Assembly: GCF_029227915.1 (NCBI RefSeq)
Contig: NC_079881.1
Coordinates: 21,987,501-22,047,500, forward strand
Direction: 5' to 3'
Length of the DNA stretch: 60,000 bases
Origin: Hydractinia symbiolongicarpus
Taxonomy: Eukaryota; Cnidaria; Hydrozoa; Anthoathecata; Hydractiniidae
Part shown: in pieces, positions 36,333 through 47,869 of the stretch
How positions within the stretch are numbered: the first letter of the stretch is position 1
Layout: each line of letters opens with the position of its first letter
Position numbers and translations under genes: made by a program
The notes under the pieces: model-generated
What the model saw: only the letters and a program-made list of their open reading frames with translations
Databases searched by the model: none
What the model was told of the DNA's origin: nothing

Positions 36333-36668
36333 AAAGCTAATTAACCTTTTCTTAAAAGTTTTAAATTTCGATACGACTACAGGTATCTAACCTTCATTAT
36401 CAGATGTTGCTAATTCATTATTCTTTCGTAACTTGTTTTGATGAACACTGGTCCCTTTTTCTTGATTAATCATTCAGCCTTTGTAAGGCTGTAACGCATG
36501 TACCAAGTTGCTAATAAACAAATCAAACTGGTGGGAGATGTTACTTTATCTATACTAAAAAGAAGGTAAAATTTTAGCTATATAGAGGTGATAAATAGAA
36601 TTATTCTTTACAGTGAACATTCATACACACACATTAATACACGTAAGCACATCGAAAGTTATGTCTTG
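36333..36668. other. Non-coding stretch, nothing recognised
   Basis: No motif or repeat seen. Confidence 0.4.
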
Positions 36669-36923
36669 ACGTACCACAAACCATTGCGCATCTGTTGATT
36701 TATGTAAACGCGATGTACCGCAATACATTGCGCATCTTTTGATTTATGGAAATGCAATGTATCTCAATACATTGCGGATCTATTTATTTCTGGAAACGCC
36801 ATGTACCACAATACATTGCGGATCTGTTGATTTATGGAAAGGCAATGTACAACAATACATTTTGCATCTATTTATTTTTGGAAACGCCATGTACCACAAT
36901 GCATTGCGCATCTGTTGATTTAT
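36669..36923 (+). repeat. 44-bp tandem repeat with 88-bp higher-order pattern
   Basis: Six unit starts (ATGTACC or variant) fall at 36669, 36713, 36757, 36801, 36845 and 36889, exactly 44 bp apart. In part of the array alternate copies are more alike: those with CTATTTATTT plus TGGAAACGCC alternate with those with TTGATTTATGGAAA, suggesting an 88-bp dimer. The frame at 36746-36979 is simply read through the repeat. Confidence 0.9.
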
Positions 36924-38443
36924 TTACAATTTACTTGATAGTAGATGATGCAAATTTGAATCTAAATTTGAGAGTATAACTGATGTGGATAATCAAGATT
37001 GTTATCACGGTTGCATCTAAATACTTAAATAAATTAAATACTTAATACTCAAATTATTTTTAAATATTGGGACGTTAGTGACTTAATAATTAAAATTTTT
37101 CGGTAATTCGTGGAAGATTCAAAAATTAATTATGCATCGATACAGCATATAACATTGAAGACACGAGCACTTCAATTAGCTGAAATACCAAAATATTTAT
37201 TCATAAAAAAGGAAAATTTTAAATATAAATTACAGTGCTATTTCATAGAGGGTTTTCTTTCTTTTTTCCAATTTCAATCTGCTTTATGTTGTCTGCAAGA
37301 TCAATAAATATTCAAAGATTTGATATATAAAGTTTTTTTTCTGCGCCACTATTATAAAAAATCGAAAAAGAAAATATAAGCTACAATCCGGCCATTGAAA
37401 CATGTTCTTTTGCATGCAAAAACGTGATGTTTAATACGTATAAAGTTCCAAATTGAAATGCAACATACTATGCAAATATCAGAATTCAAATATCTCCTTT
37501 AATTTACCATAGAAGAAAATATAAATCCCTTAATAAATAATTTGGGACATTTTCAGCTTATTTTTATTTTTATTTTTTTTTTTTTTTGGGGGGGGGGGGG
37601 GGGGGAATCACATTGTGTCGTCGTAGAAGCACAGGTTTAAAGACTCATCCGAAAAAGTCGAAATCAAGTGGCTGAATTATAGTACATCATAAAAGATTGT
37701 TTTATTCACAGCATTGTGTAAAAAATAAATTACCTTAAAAAGCAAGAAATAGGCATGGGGGCTGATTTGTGGTTTTCTTTCAAAAGCTACCATACTTTCC
37801 TAAACCCAAAAAAGGATTAGCAAATAAAAAAACAAACTAAAGCAGTTCTAAAAATTCTAATTTGACGCTTGAATAAAAACAAACTACTTGAGTGCCAAAC
37901 CTTACAAAAACATCTGCACTTTATACATCATTTTCAACTTATAAGCTCCATTAAAGTAAAAATTGAAAATATCAGTAAATTGTAACCTGGTGGTTGCTAA
38001 AGAATCTACCTGTAGCTAAAGCAGGCTTTCTAAACAAAATCCTGAGAATATTTACTCCTTGGCATTTAATTAAAAAATTTTGAATACATTTAGTATTTAG
38101 CATGTTTATTTCACCTCCATGACCCATACTTACTTTTATAGTTAAATTTCTTGTTTGCAACAAAATGAAAACGAAAATACTTTCTTGGTGCTAAACCTTT
38201 AAATATAATACACTGCTTAAAAAATCTATAGTGGTATCATGCAAATATAATGCAATTTTTCTTCTCATATACTAATTACAGATTTAATTACAAAACATTG
38301 TTAAGAACGTGCTTCCTAGAATTGTGAAAACTTGTCCGCTTAATTATTTAGTCGACAACACTGTAAATTAATTAGGCCGAGTTATTTCGGCTGTATTTAT
38401 ACGCAAAAACATGCTTGCTTTCAAAGGGTAAAGATTACCGATT
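36924..38443. other. Non-coding stretch
   Basis: AT-rich. A T-run followed by 18 Gs lies at about 37571-37605. No credible coding frame. Confidence 0.4.
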
Positions 38444-38625
38444 CACCCTATTCGGTAAACTGTACATGATAGAACCGTGTTCCGCTGTAAAACGGAGATT
38501 GATAAATATCGCAGCTCAGCTATGCGCTGTGGCTGCAGAGCTAACGGAGAACGATGATAACCGCTTGCGGTTGTTATTCCAGCAATAACCGTGAGGTGGT
38601 TTCGAAATTTCAATCAATATGGCGT

Positions 38626-38682
38626 CGTCAATACGGTCTGATTCTGATATTTCAGAATCATTCTCTCAGGAAATGTTTGAAG
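38626..38682 (+). CDS. Putative first exon at the element's left end
   Basis: ATG starts a short Ser/Asp/Glu-rich peptide (MASSIRSDSDISESFSQEMF) followed by Glu-Gly and a possible splice donor (GAAG/GTGATG) near 38683. If not spliced, the frame closes after 33 codons. The position just inside the terminal repeat suggests a relic of a transposon gene. Unrecognised. Confidence 0.3.
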
Positions 38683-39838
38683 GTGATGTTTCTTTATTCT
38701 TTGTTTTCTCATTGAAATAGGTTGCAAAATCAAGAGATAAGCTAACGGACTTTGTCTTTACTATCTCAAGCTTAGGACAAACATGCCTAAAAAGGTTTTT
38801 GAGATGGTGCTTGTGTGCTAAGCTAACTAGCTAATAGAGACTTATAATAGCTAGAGTAGGCTTACACCCCACCATAACATGGTGCCTGCTTCCGACTCTC
38901 AACCAACACAGCATCACACTATGTGGTAGTCTGTCCTCTCTTTATCTTTTTACATATTGAAGCAACATGTTGTAGCTCCCGACAGCAACATTAAAAAATT
39001 TTCCCATCATCAATTAATGGGGGTTGGTGTGGGTTGTGTTTGCATGGGGAGGGGGGTATGGGGGGAGGACAAGAGAAGTTTGGTGGGTGAAAGGACAAGA
39101 AAAGAGTATAACTATAGTTTGTCAGTGCCAGTAGTATATAGATGAGTTGCAATGTTTAGCGTATAATCCGCCAACTCCGTGAAAAAAACACATTTAACGT
39201 CCTTATATCCATATCGTCAACATATCGGTTATTTGAAACTTTTATTATCGTAGCGCTATCTGTCGTGGACCGTTCGGGGGGTATGACAAGAAAAAAAATA
39301 CATTTAATTGTGGACAAATAAGCCGGATCCGACATGTACTATCATCCGATAATGCCGTGATGGATCCTTCAACTCCGTGAAATTTGAAAAACACGTTTGC
39401 TTTCTGATGACTAGCAAAAATATTTTAAAAATTAAAATATTCATTTGAAAACATTCTCGAATCATTGGAACCTCAGTAAAGGTATATATAACATGACCAT
39501 AATTATAATCAATTAACTGAGATAACAATATATATATATATATCTATACCATTTTCTGATACAGCTGTAATAACCCGTGAATATTTACTAGGACAAATGC
39601 AGCAATGATCATCTTGTAATTTGTCAGTAAAACTACACACCAACATTTCGAAGTGCGGCTACAATAAAAACAAAAACACCATAATGAAATAAAGAATAAG
39701 GAATAAACAAGAAATGTTTGTATATAAACAAGATATTTTCCATTCAGTTACGTATAAATCCACCAACTTATAACTAAACCATAAAATCTACTTCAACCAT
39801 ACTCCACAAAGAACATAAATAGATAGACTACCATAGAG

Positions 39839-40094
39839 AGTCAGGGAAAGCCTCTAAACGCGGGATCCTGCAAACACAGCATTTCTCAAAATGACAATCA
39901 AGTAATATGTGCTAAAAAAAACCATCAGGTGGAGTCAAAGTATATATGTGGATTTCTCTTACTTTTTTACTAGGTGTGTTAAACAGAATCTGAAGTGCTG
40001 ACCAAAGACCTCTTTTCTCATTTCTCATGTTAATCGTTGCATAGCTATATATACCATGATTGCAGGATCCTGCGTTTAGTGATTTTCCCTGACT
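39839..40094. mobile_element. 256-bp MITE nested in the KDZ-like element
   Basis: The left end AGTCAGGGAAAG...TAAACGCGGGATCCTGCAA is mirrored at the right by TTGCAGGATCCTGCGTTTA...TTTTCCCTGACT, giving inverted repeats of about 35 bp. No exact target duplication could be fixed. No coding content. Confidence 0.75.
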
Positions 40095-40235
40095 GATAGA
40101 GCTGTTTCGCTAAGGGTTTACTTCCTTTTCTCAAGGTGTGTAGTGGTTAATAGTAACCTTTTCAAAATGCAAAGTTGGTAGACCATGAAAGCATAGAGAA
40201 ATGGTCTACAGATAGCTAATAGATAGCTATAGCAA

Positions 40236-40787
40236 GCTGGAGTACCTTTAAAATTATAGCATCATGAAACACCATATTTTTGTGATGAAGATCTGCACAA
40301 TCTTGACAATACGTAGAGAGGGGACCACAAGTTTTGCACCAAATAACATCATTTAGAAAAATATTACATTTAATACACTTCTGTTCAAGTAAAATTTTGT
40401 ATTTTGTAGCATAATTGCCACAGATATCTGCTGATTTGACAGAATTCCAAGAGCAAAGCTCCTTCCCCTTATTTTTTTCATAGCAACTACTTTTTCTCTT
40501 CACAACATCTCCATTCAATAAAAATTGTCACACATTATTTTCTTCGCAGTTGAATTGTTGTTGTTGTGAAGGCAAAGTGTTGATCTTGTGGCTGTTTGTG
40601 TGTGATGCATTTGCAGTATTAGCATTATCAGTAGTGCTGTTGTTGTCGTTGTTGGCGGTTGCTGACGACATTGTGGACAAGCTACTGCTGCCTGCCTGGA
40701 ATGATTTGAACAAACTTTTTGTAGATCCTTTTTCAGAGTTGTTCGAATGATCCGAGAACCTTTCCTTTTAGATTTTCCAAAAGGCAT
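40236..40787 (-). pseudogene. KDZ-associated zinc-cluster (CxC-like) reading frame, broken
   Basis: The minus-strand ATG at 40787 starts MPFGKSKRKGSRIIRTTLKK; one frameshift near 40710 then leads to an Asn/Thr/Ser/Gln-rich low-complexity stretch and an in-frame TGA near 40528. The same frame continues with Lys-rich sequence and then CIKCNIF...WCKTCGPLSTYCQDCADLHH followed by FHDAIIL, i.e. CxxC-x(8)-CxxC-x(6)-CxxC-x3-H-H...H. This arrangement resembles CxC2/CxC3 cysteine clusters at the N-terminus of KDZ transposases. A possible splice donor (AAAG/GTAC) follows the last conserved residues near 40240. One frameshift and one stop make it non-functional as read. Confidence 0.5.
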
Positions 40788-41040
40788 TATTATTCAAATT
40801 TAAACAAAAAAAGCCACCAGGAGCCAGCCAAGCAAGAAATTCTAGGAACTTTGTATTAGACCACTATTCAATACTTTACACAGCGCACCAACAACCAGTA
40901 GTGCAGCGCAAACGATACCTATCGCTCCGCTTCCTCTCTGGAGCTACAGCGCACAGCTGAGCTATGATATTCATCGATCTCCGTTTTACAGCGGAGCACG
41001 GTATCTATCATGTACAGTTTACCGAATAGGGTGACCGATT

Positions 41041-41411
41041 CCTATTCTTTAAAATGTTCGTGAAAATCAATACGAATCAATAAGAATTAAATAAATAAAA
41101 AAGACACATGGCTTTTTTTGTAAGGGATTCAATTATTATATTTTTTTCTATTTAAGAAATACTTCCTATTTGAAATTAATTAATTACGCTGTCAATGACA
41201 CCAAATATTCGTAGATTTAATTTCAGCAAAATATAACGAAAAATGAAATTAAACTTACACAACGAATAACGTGAAATTATGACGCCTTAACTTGTGCAAA
41301 GTATGATATATTTTCTCAGGATCTATTTATCTACGATATTTATTGCAAAATTTAAAAAGAAAATAATACAATAAGAACAGATTTCCTTTTAGTTCAATGA
41401 AGCAACATCAG
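41041..41411. other. Non-coding stretch, nothing recognised
   Basis: AT-rich flank between the transposon and the gene family. Confidence 0.4.
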
Positions 41412-42557
41412 TTAAATATCAAATCGCGGTACATTTGCTTGAGTGTCTCTTCTATCATGTTCTTCCCAATACTCTTCCTTTAACTTCGAAAGTAATCTTT
41501 CATCGACGTAATGTATCTTTTTTTGTGATTTTCCAGGATGACCGTACCTTTTGTGATATTCACGCTGCTTGATACATATTTCTCTTTCATCTGATATATT
41601 TGAGACCCACTCATAACATTCGTACTGGCTCTCCAGGGAGTATCCTTGGGGAGGTGAAACTCTCTGACTTTTATCTGACAAAGAAAATTTTCGACACATG
41701 TCTTCCAACTTACTGTTGTGCTGTGTTACAAACTCCTCGTACTTAGAATCAGGGCCAGAGTATAGGGTTGTCAGTACCAAGATCAATATCTTTTCTTTTG
41801 GATCAACAATGAAGAACTTGGTTTGCTCTTTAATTGGGTAGAAAAAATACCCGTGATCTTTATCCATAATAGGATAATCCTTGGTACTATTTAGGTTTGA
41901 ATCGTGGTTCTCTTGATTAACTTAATAACACAGTGTTTTCTCATCACCTTCTACCTTGATTTCCAAACCAAACTGTGTTTCCTGTTGTGTTGGTCGATAT
42001 TTTTCTTGTATTCTTGTGGCAACATCCTCAGAATAGTTCTTGTCTGTCTTACGTCCAAACAGTTCAACGCATTGGTAGTCACCCGAAAGCTTCCAAGCCG
42101 GTTCACCCAAAACACGAGTAGATACAGAACATATAGCACCATTTTCCTTACAAATTTTCGCTTTACAAAGGGCTGCTAGAAGCTGTTCTTCTAATTTCGG
42201 AATATTTTGAAACTTCATTTCATCCTCTAATGATTGATTATAGGTTTTAATTCGGCGATAACTTCCCCTTTATTCAAAAGTAAGCTTGTCGTCATCGTTC
42301 ATACCTACAAAGAAAACTAACCTGTTCTCCTTCAAAAGCAATTCCAACTTATCCCTTGCCCCCTTCACATTACTTTCAATTCCCCTAACAGTCATTTTAT
42401 TCTGTTCCTTTTCTTCAACTATCTCCACATTATATTTATCCTTTAGCTTTTAGAACAGTTCATCGTCTCCCTTTTTCTTTTTCCATTTCCCAAGAAACAC
42501 ATTTTCTTCGTATGGATTTGTTTCGTCGTGACTTTCCTCATCTGTTGGTTCATTCAT
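41412..42557 (-). pseudogene. Gene-family member with three in-frame TAA codons
   Basis: From ATG at 42557 to TAA at 41412 is a single 382-codon frame without any frameshift, interrupted only by TAA at codons 36, 96 and 212. It is clearly paralogous to 45500-46519: RLVFFVGMNDDDKL against SVFFVGMRDGDKL, MKFQNIPKLEEQLLAALCKA against LKFENIHGLKDELLTVFRKC, CSVS...GEPAWKLSGDYQCVEL against CSVS...GKPSWNNEGRFTCFEL, GYFFYPIKEQ against GYFFYPTKQE, and QKKIHYVDERL against YTQIRYVNEKL. Both end in Asp-Ile. Residues 36-75 (DKYNVEIV...MTVRGIESNVKGARDKLELL) look like the C-terminal part of a KH-type RNA-binding fold; this is a guess. Function unknown. It could be a pseudogene or, less likely, a recoded gene. 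Confidence 0.7.
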
Positions 42558-45499
42558 ATTCTGTTCTTTTAAGCAAGAATTTTTTTAAAGAATAAAAAAA
42601 GTTTTTCTCAATTAATTAAAACCTAACTACCGATGTGACACTAACATGCAACTTTTATACATAGCAAGACATTATGTGAATGTGCAATGCCATATAGACA
42701 CTGTCTAGGAATGCATAAATGAAGTTTAAAGAGTCTTACGTTTTACTAAAATAACATTACCGAGAAAGGAACTTAGGTCTCGAAACCTTTTGATCATTAG
42801 GAAAATAAGTATTTTATTAAAATACCAATAAGGTGCCCAGAATTCGCTAGACTTGTGGATATAGCCTTTCCAAAATGGTAACGCCTGGGGTAACGAGTCT
42901 ATATTATATAATTTCGCAGAGTGTGCCATAACACCTTTACTTCATTGCAACACTATCTACAAGATTTATTAAAAATAAAAGCATAAAAAAGAGAAAATAT
43001 TCCCACATACCACTTGATATATCTGTCCGTCTTGTTGTTTCAGGAGCAACTAACGATATTAAATTTGATATCGTTCAAAAACAGCTCATTCTTAAATTAA
43101 TAAATTATGTTGGTAAAAAATCAGTAGGTCATTTTTTCAAGCAGTCACGGTCAATGCCACATTATAACTTTTTAAAGATCAGGAAAATGTATTATTTAGA
43201 TAATTTTCTAAAAATTTAGCTGGCTAATTAAACGAAAGAAGAGAAGGCGGCCTCAACGCAGCTCCCTTTAATTATATTCTGTTTGAACTCCGCGCGTCTT
43301 ATCAACAAGATGATCGCCAACGAAAACATTTACTTGCAAAAAAAAAGCGAAAAAATTTATTCCACCTTTTTTTCTATGTTATGAGCAGTACCTTGTCGTG
43401 GTTGATTTGGTAGAATTACACAGATATTTCAGTCACAAAAGTAAAATAAATAGATAGAAAGTCAATAAAAGCAGAAATCACCTTGACATCAAAAAATCAA
43501 CAAAAGTTTCTTAGTTAATGACCTGTTTTTTAAAGACTCTCCACATTGGGTTTCCACAAACGATCACTTAAGGAAAATAACAAATAGTTTCTATCAACAA
43601 AAAATTCGCGGTATCAGATGTTTAAAAACATGCTGGCAGTATATGTTAGGTCTTTGCGTAGTTTTTACAGCTAGATTCACACAATCTCTGCTTAATTAAA
43701 AAGATAAGAATATTTATATTTGCATCACAATTAATTTTTTATTACTTTATAGCCTTTTAGTCAAAACGTAAGGTCAATTAATTTGTGTCGGTAAAATACA
43801 AGTATACGACAATTTAAATGGCAAGACAACTTACTTTCCGAACAAGGTTTTTTAATTTGCGGTTTGCAGACTCGAATTTATTTAATTTGCACTTGCTTTC
43901 ACCGACCTGAGGACAAAGTGTTTCATAGTCTTTCATAAGAACGTATACGTATCGTTCGTCAAAATATAAAATGACTTAAATAATTTCATACGTGTCCATC
44001 CAAGCTATTGCGGTTCTTTTCGATGTAAAAACACGCTATATATCGTAATTACGCAGTTAAAATTTGAATTTCGTCGTAAATTAAAACGCAATAATCTAGA
44101 GAAAAAAGCTAGTTATTCTTAACATTCTAAACCTTTTTTTTATAGTCTGTGTCAACGTACTTTAAAAAGAACGACACAACTCGTAGCACTGAAAGAAATT
44201 ATATTTAAAAAATATGGGTATTTTTAACAAATTTAACTTCTGATAATGTTGCAGAAAAAATTCTGTTGTAAGCAAAACATTCCATTTTTTCTGGAGATTT
44301 TACAACTGCACGAGGTTTGATATTCATGAAAACCTATCAAAAGTTGGAAAGGAGTGAAACCACGAACCAAACAGGGTTAGGGTATCTGCTTTCAGTGCAG
44401 AAACAGTAATATATATATAGCGGTATTTTCCCCCTTTCCAACGTTTTAACTGAAAAAAAACTACGAAAAGCAAAACTTATCTAAAATTCAAACAATTTTT
44501 ATTCCTAATAGTTCACAACCAAGACCATATTCCTTAATGTCACTTCAACTAGAAAATAAAAATAGTCACATACAAGGCGTTCGGAACATTTTTTTTACTA
44601 TAAATATTGGTTCAAATCAGCGACCATTAGTTTAGTAGTGGGCGGAAATCCAGGCAAATCTAAGGGTCGACAGTTCATATTTCGCTTGGTCTAAGTTTTT
44701 ACTTTTGCCGATAGATATTGCCTCCGCTATATAAATATTTGTCATGTGGCTTGCATTCACAAACAAGTGACAAGTTGGCAGTTAAATAGCCACATATGTG
44801 ATAATACGTTATTTAGCAGAACAATTTTAATTATTTATGCAGGGGAAAACGGTATAAGTTATTCAGAAGTTCTATATAGATTTATATTTTGTCATCGCAA
44901 AGCATTGCTATTAACAAAAAATCTACACAGCTTGTGAAGCGAAGTTTCGAAGCACTAAAATAAAAAGGATTCCAATTTTTTCATTGAAAAGTGAGACTTT
45001 GTTCAACTAACTAGTATCACTTAAATAGTAACAAAAAAGTACATTCGTTAGTTAACTAAGAGTTACAATTTGTTGGTAACATACCAAAATATATTAATTC
45101 CATCCGAGAAATAAACAATTTACTGATTTCATTACAGGGGTCATGAAATGCTTCCTAGAATTTAAGTTGATAGCTAAATTTAAAGTTGATAGCTAAATAA
45201 AATATCATGCTCAAAAATCCGTGCAAAATAGGCGCGTGAAGAAGAGCCGTGCCTAATTGTAATTTTTTAGTCATAAAACATCTCATAAAACGGGAAAATG
45301 TTGATAAATAATGAAATTAATATTTTAATATGACCCGTTAGTTTTAATATTCGTGTACTATGTATAAATTATGTATATTACAATTTGTGTCCTCCCACTT
45401 ACAATAGATATGCCATTAATTTTTGGGAGTTGTTTCGTCAAACGTCAAAATTAATGAAAAAGAAGAAAGCATTGTCCAATTCAGCTTCAGCAGTGTCAC
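42558..45499. other. Intergenic stretch upstream of the first family member
   Basis: The block at about 43240-43420 resembles 46930-47150 upstream of the second family member (GGCGG...GAT[C/G]GCCAACGAAAAC/GGCGGCCAACAAAAC and a later TTATGAGCAGTACC/TTATTAACAGCACTAGG), so the paralogy extends about 1 kb upstream of the coding region. Nothing else recognised; short frames only. Confidence 0.45.
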
Positions 45500-46519
45500 C
45501 TAAATGTCATAAGGCAAATGAAGATCCATTTCTAAAAGAGCCTCTTCAAAAACGGAAGCGATATTATCCTCATTCCATTTCCTTCCTTTCAACTCGGCAT
45601 CTAATTTTTCATTGACATACCTGATTTGTGTGTACGGCTTTTTGCTATTTCTTCCATAACCTCCAAATATTGGTTCCGCTTCCATAATATGTACTTTGTT
45701 TCCATCTGTTAACTCCCAAACCGATTTGTACACTACGTAGTGATTTTTTAGGGAATATCCTTCAGGAAGCATCGGATTATCTTCCAAGCGAATTCGGTGA
45801 AAATATTCTTTTAATTTTTCTTCGTGCTCTCTCACAAAACTTTCATAGTCAGAATAAGGACCGTGTACGGTTATTCGTACCTTGATCAATCTCTTGCCAG
45901 GGTGAACAATGTGGAAATAGTGTTGTTCTTGTTTAGTTGGATAAAAAAAATACCCAGGACCTTTTTCAATTCTTGTGTAGCCCTTTTCTTCTCCTTCGGG
46001 TAAATGTGGTGTTCCAACTTGACCCTCTTGGCTCATCGCATTTATTCGATAGGTTAGTATTTCCTCAATTTTGTGGTGCTTGATCTCTAGGTGGGTAATT
46101 TTTTCCTGGCATAGTTTCCTGGTGTGGTCAAATTTTTTTAATTTTTGGACGTAATCTTCTGAAATATGGTTATCAAAAACGCGCATTCCTCGCAATTCAA
46201 AGCATGTGAACCGGCCTTCATTATTCCACGAAGGTTTTCCAACTTTAATACTAACAGAACACGTATTTCTAGAACATTCATCAGTCAGAACTTTACATTT
46301 GCGAAAGACAGTTAACAGCTCATCTTTTAACCCATGAATGTTTTCAAATTTCAAATCCATTTTTAACGATGGGCGAAATCTTGCAATCTCAATGGGACCA
46401 AAATTCTTTGATCTAAGAGCAAGCTTGTCTCCATCCCTCATGCCAACAAAGAAAACAGAGTTCTCGGCCCATTTATAAATTATATGTTTTTCGAAACAAA
46501 AAGATAAAGAAAGTTTCAA
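45500..46519 (-). CDS. Unrecognised protein, lineage-specific family, open copy
   Basis: Open for 339 codons in the minus strand. The first codon of the listed span is TTG; the first in-frame ATG is at 46441, giving 313 residues. The frame above that ATG still matches its paralog weakly (ENSVFFVGM), so the true 5' end, or a splice acceptor, may lie upstream. Visible features: FVGMRDGDKL; KVLTDECSRNTCSVSI; GRFTCFELRGMRVF; a Lys/Glu/His-rich middle likely helical; GYFFYPTKQEQHYFHIVHPG; VRITVHGPYSDYESFVREHE; LPEGYSLKNHYVVYKSVWEL; QIRYVNEKLDAEL; and a C-terminal Asp-Ile shared with the paralog. No signal peptide or membrane segment is obvious. Its N-terminal KH-like part is absent compared with 41412-42557. 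The function is not recognised. The 3' 353 bp lie outside the tandem duplication. Confidence 0.65.
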   Translation of the reverse strand: MKLSLSFCFEKHIIYKWAENSVFFVGMRDGDKLALRSKNFGPIEIARFRPSLKMDLKFENIHGLKDELLTVFRKCKVLTDECSRNTCSVSIKVGKPSWNNEGRFTCFELRGMRVFDNHISEDYVQKLKKFDHTRKLCQEKITHLEIKHHKIEEILTYRINAMSQEGQVGTPHLPEGEEKGYTRIEKGPGYFFYPTKQEQHYFHIVHPGKRLIKVRITVHGPYSDYESFVREHEEKLKEYFHRIRLEDNPMLPEGYSLKNHYVVYKSVWELTDGNKVHIMEAEPIFGGYGRNSKKPYTQIRYVNEKLDAELKGRKWNEDNIASVFEEALLEMDLHLPYDI

Positions 46520-47869
46520 AATTTCAGTCTATGTATCAAAAACTTAAGAGCGGCCAGTCTCAAATTTCCTAGTTTAATTAGGTGTGTATCGTTCTACTAT
46601 ATTCAAGAATGAAATTAAAATGTCAATAATCACATTTTCATCTCCTTAATCTAAAATTGATGAAAGATATATATTTATTATTACATAAAAATTATGGCAT
46701 CAACACCACTATACATACCGTTTTAACGTTGTTCCTTGGTCCGTAACAGAAATCAACATTAATTTCTTATCATCTTATCAATTTAATATCAGACCATTAA
46801 TAGCTTTGTAAATTATGCAAGTAAATCAAGCAAATCAAGCAAGATATTTTTATATGTTGACAGGGTCGATAATACGTTATTACTTATTCATGGTGAATAA
46901 AATTTAAAACCTAAAAATATACCTTTTTCTTTTCAACAATTACAGAAAAGGCGGTCTTATGGCTGTGGACACAGATTCGTTTGTATTCAATTCCAACAAT
47001 GGATTATTCTCTTTGAAATAGGCGCATTTTATTGATACGATGGCGGCCAACAAAACGATAAAGTTAAATGGCGGAACATTTTAAAAAAACTCATTGCTTT
47101 TCTTTCTGTGTTATTAACAGCACTAGGGTAGCGAAATACACAACTTCCTCGATAGAGTCTTTGTTGCACTTAGAACTGAACTATAAAGATCATTTAAGAA
47201 ATTAAAGAACTATTCTTTTTATAATTGTTCAGTTTTTTGATGTCAAAACGAGAAGAAAGCGTCAAATCGTACCTTGCTGAAAAAGTTTTTTTGTTTGTTA
47301 TAGATACTTGTCGAAATAGCATTTTAAAGCCAACTAAGCGTTGTTTGGTTTCGCGTTGTTTGTTCCTAGATAAAACGCAAATCGTTTATTTAAAACTAGT
47401 CGATTAGGCCCGTGGAAAAATCCACTTAGGCAGAAAAACAATTGAAAAGTTCTGTCATTTGAATTTTGATGACATCAGCAAATATTTCAGTATATTGAAT
47501 ATGCCTTTTACTAAAAAAAATAATATGAAAATGCATAAAAAGAAAGTATATAAGTCATAATTTAACAAAAAAGTTCTTAAAATCAAACACAAAATATCAA
47601 ATGTCAAATCGCATGAAATCCTCCCAACAAAACTTCAGACAAAATATGAAAAACAACGGCGTGCAAGGTGTAAAATCTAGTTAGTAGAAAGTTACAACAT
47701 TGACAGTCACAACCCAGACAGTTACGACAACAATAAAAATAATGTCAGAAATAACACATATCTCAAATATGTATACATCTTATTATGTGATTATGTTGAA
47801 AACCTTCAATATTTTAATCTGAAGTGTCGAAAAGAAAGGCTTGCAACAGTAAGCACAGATCTATGAAAT
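45853..47869 (+). repeat. Tandem duplication, copy 1 (2,017 bp)
   Basis: Identical, as far as I compared by eye, to 47870-49886 at an offset of 2,017 bp. It begins in the coding part of the family gene and extends through its upstream region. AATA(A) occurs at both breakpoints, a few bases of microhomology. Confidence 0.95.
47399..47520 (+). mobile_element. Truncated copy of the 19921-20504 dispersed element
   Basis: ACTAGTCGATTAGGCCCGTG and GAAAAATCCACTTAGGCAG, then TTTTGATGACATCAGCA, follow the head of the longer copy. The 3' part with the GACA tract is missing. A second copy at 49416-49537 is part of the tandem duplication. Confidence 0.7.

Larger units (their letters stand above)
38444..41033. 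mobile_element. 2.59-kb DNA transposon with 90-bp terminal inverted repeats, KDZ-like
   Basis: The left end CACCCTATTCGGTAAACTGT and right end (its inverse) start terminal inverted repeats of about 90 bp (38444-38535 and 40942-41033), which include a CCGCTGTAAAACGGAGAT block. A 7-bp direct repeat ACCGATT abuts both ends (38437-38443, 41034-41040), a target duplication. Inside lie a plus-strand start exon near the left end and a minus-strand reading frame near the right end, pointing toward each other. The minus-strand frame has a Cys/His cluster like the CxC domains that accompany Kyakuja-Dileera-Zisupton transposases. No transposase core is present, so the copy is non-autonomous. A 256-bp MITE is nested at 39839-40094. 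Confidence 0.8.

Noticed and set aside
36746-36979. 77-codon ORF
   Set aside because: Read-through of the 44-bp tandem repeat.
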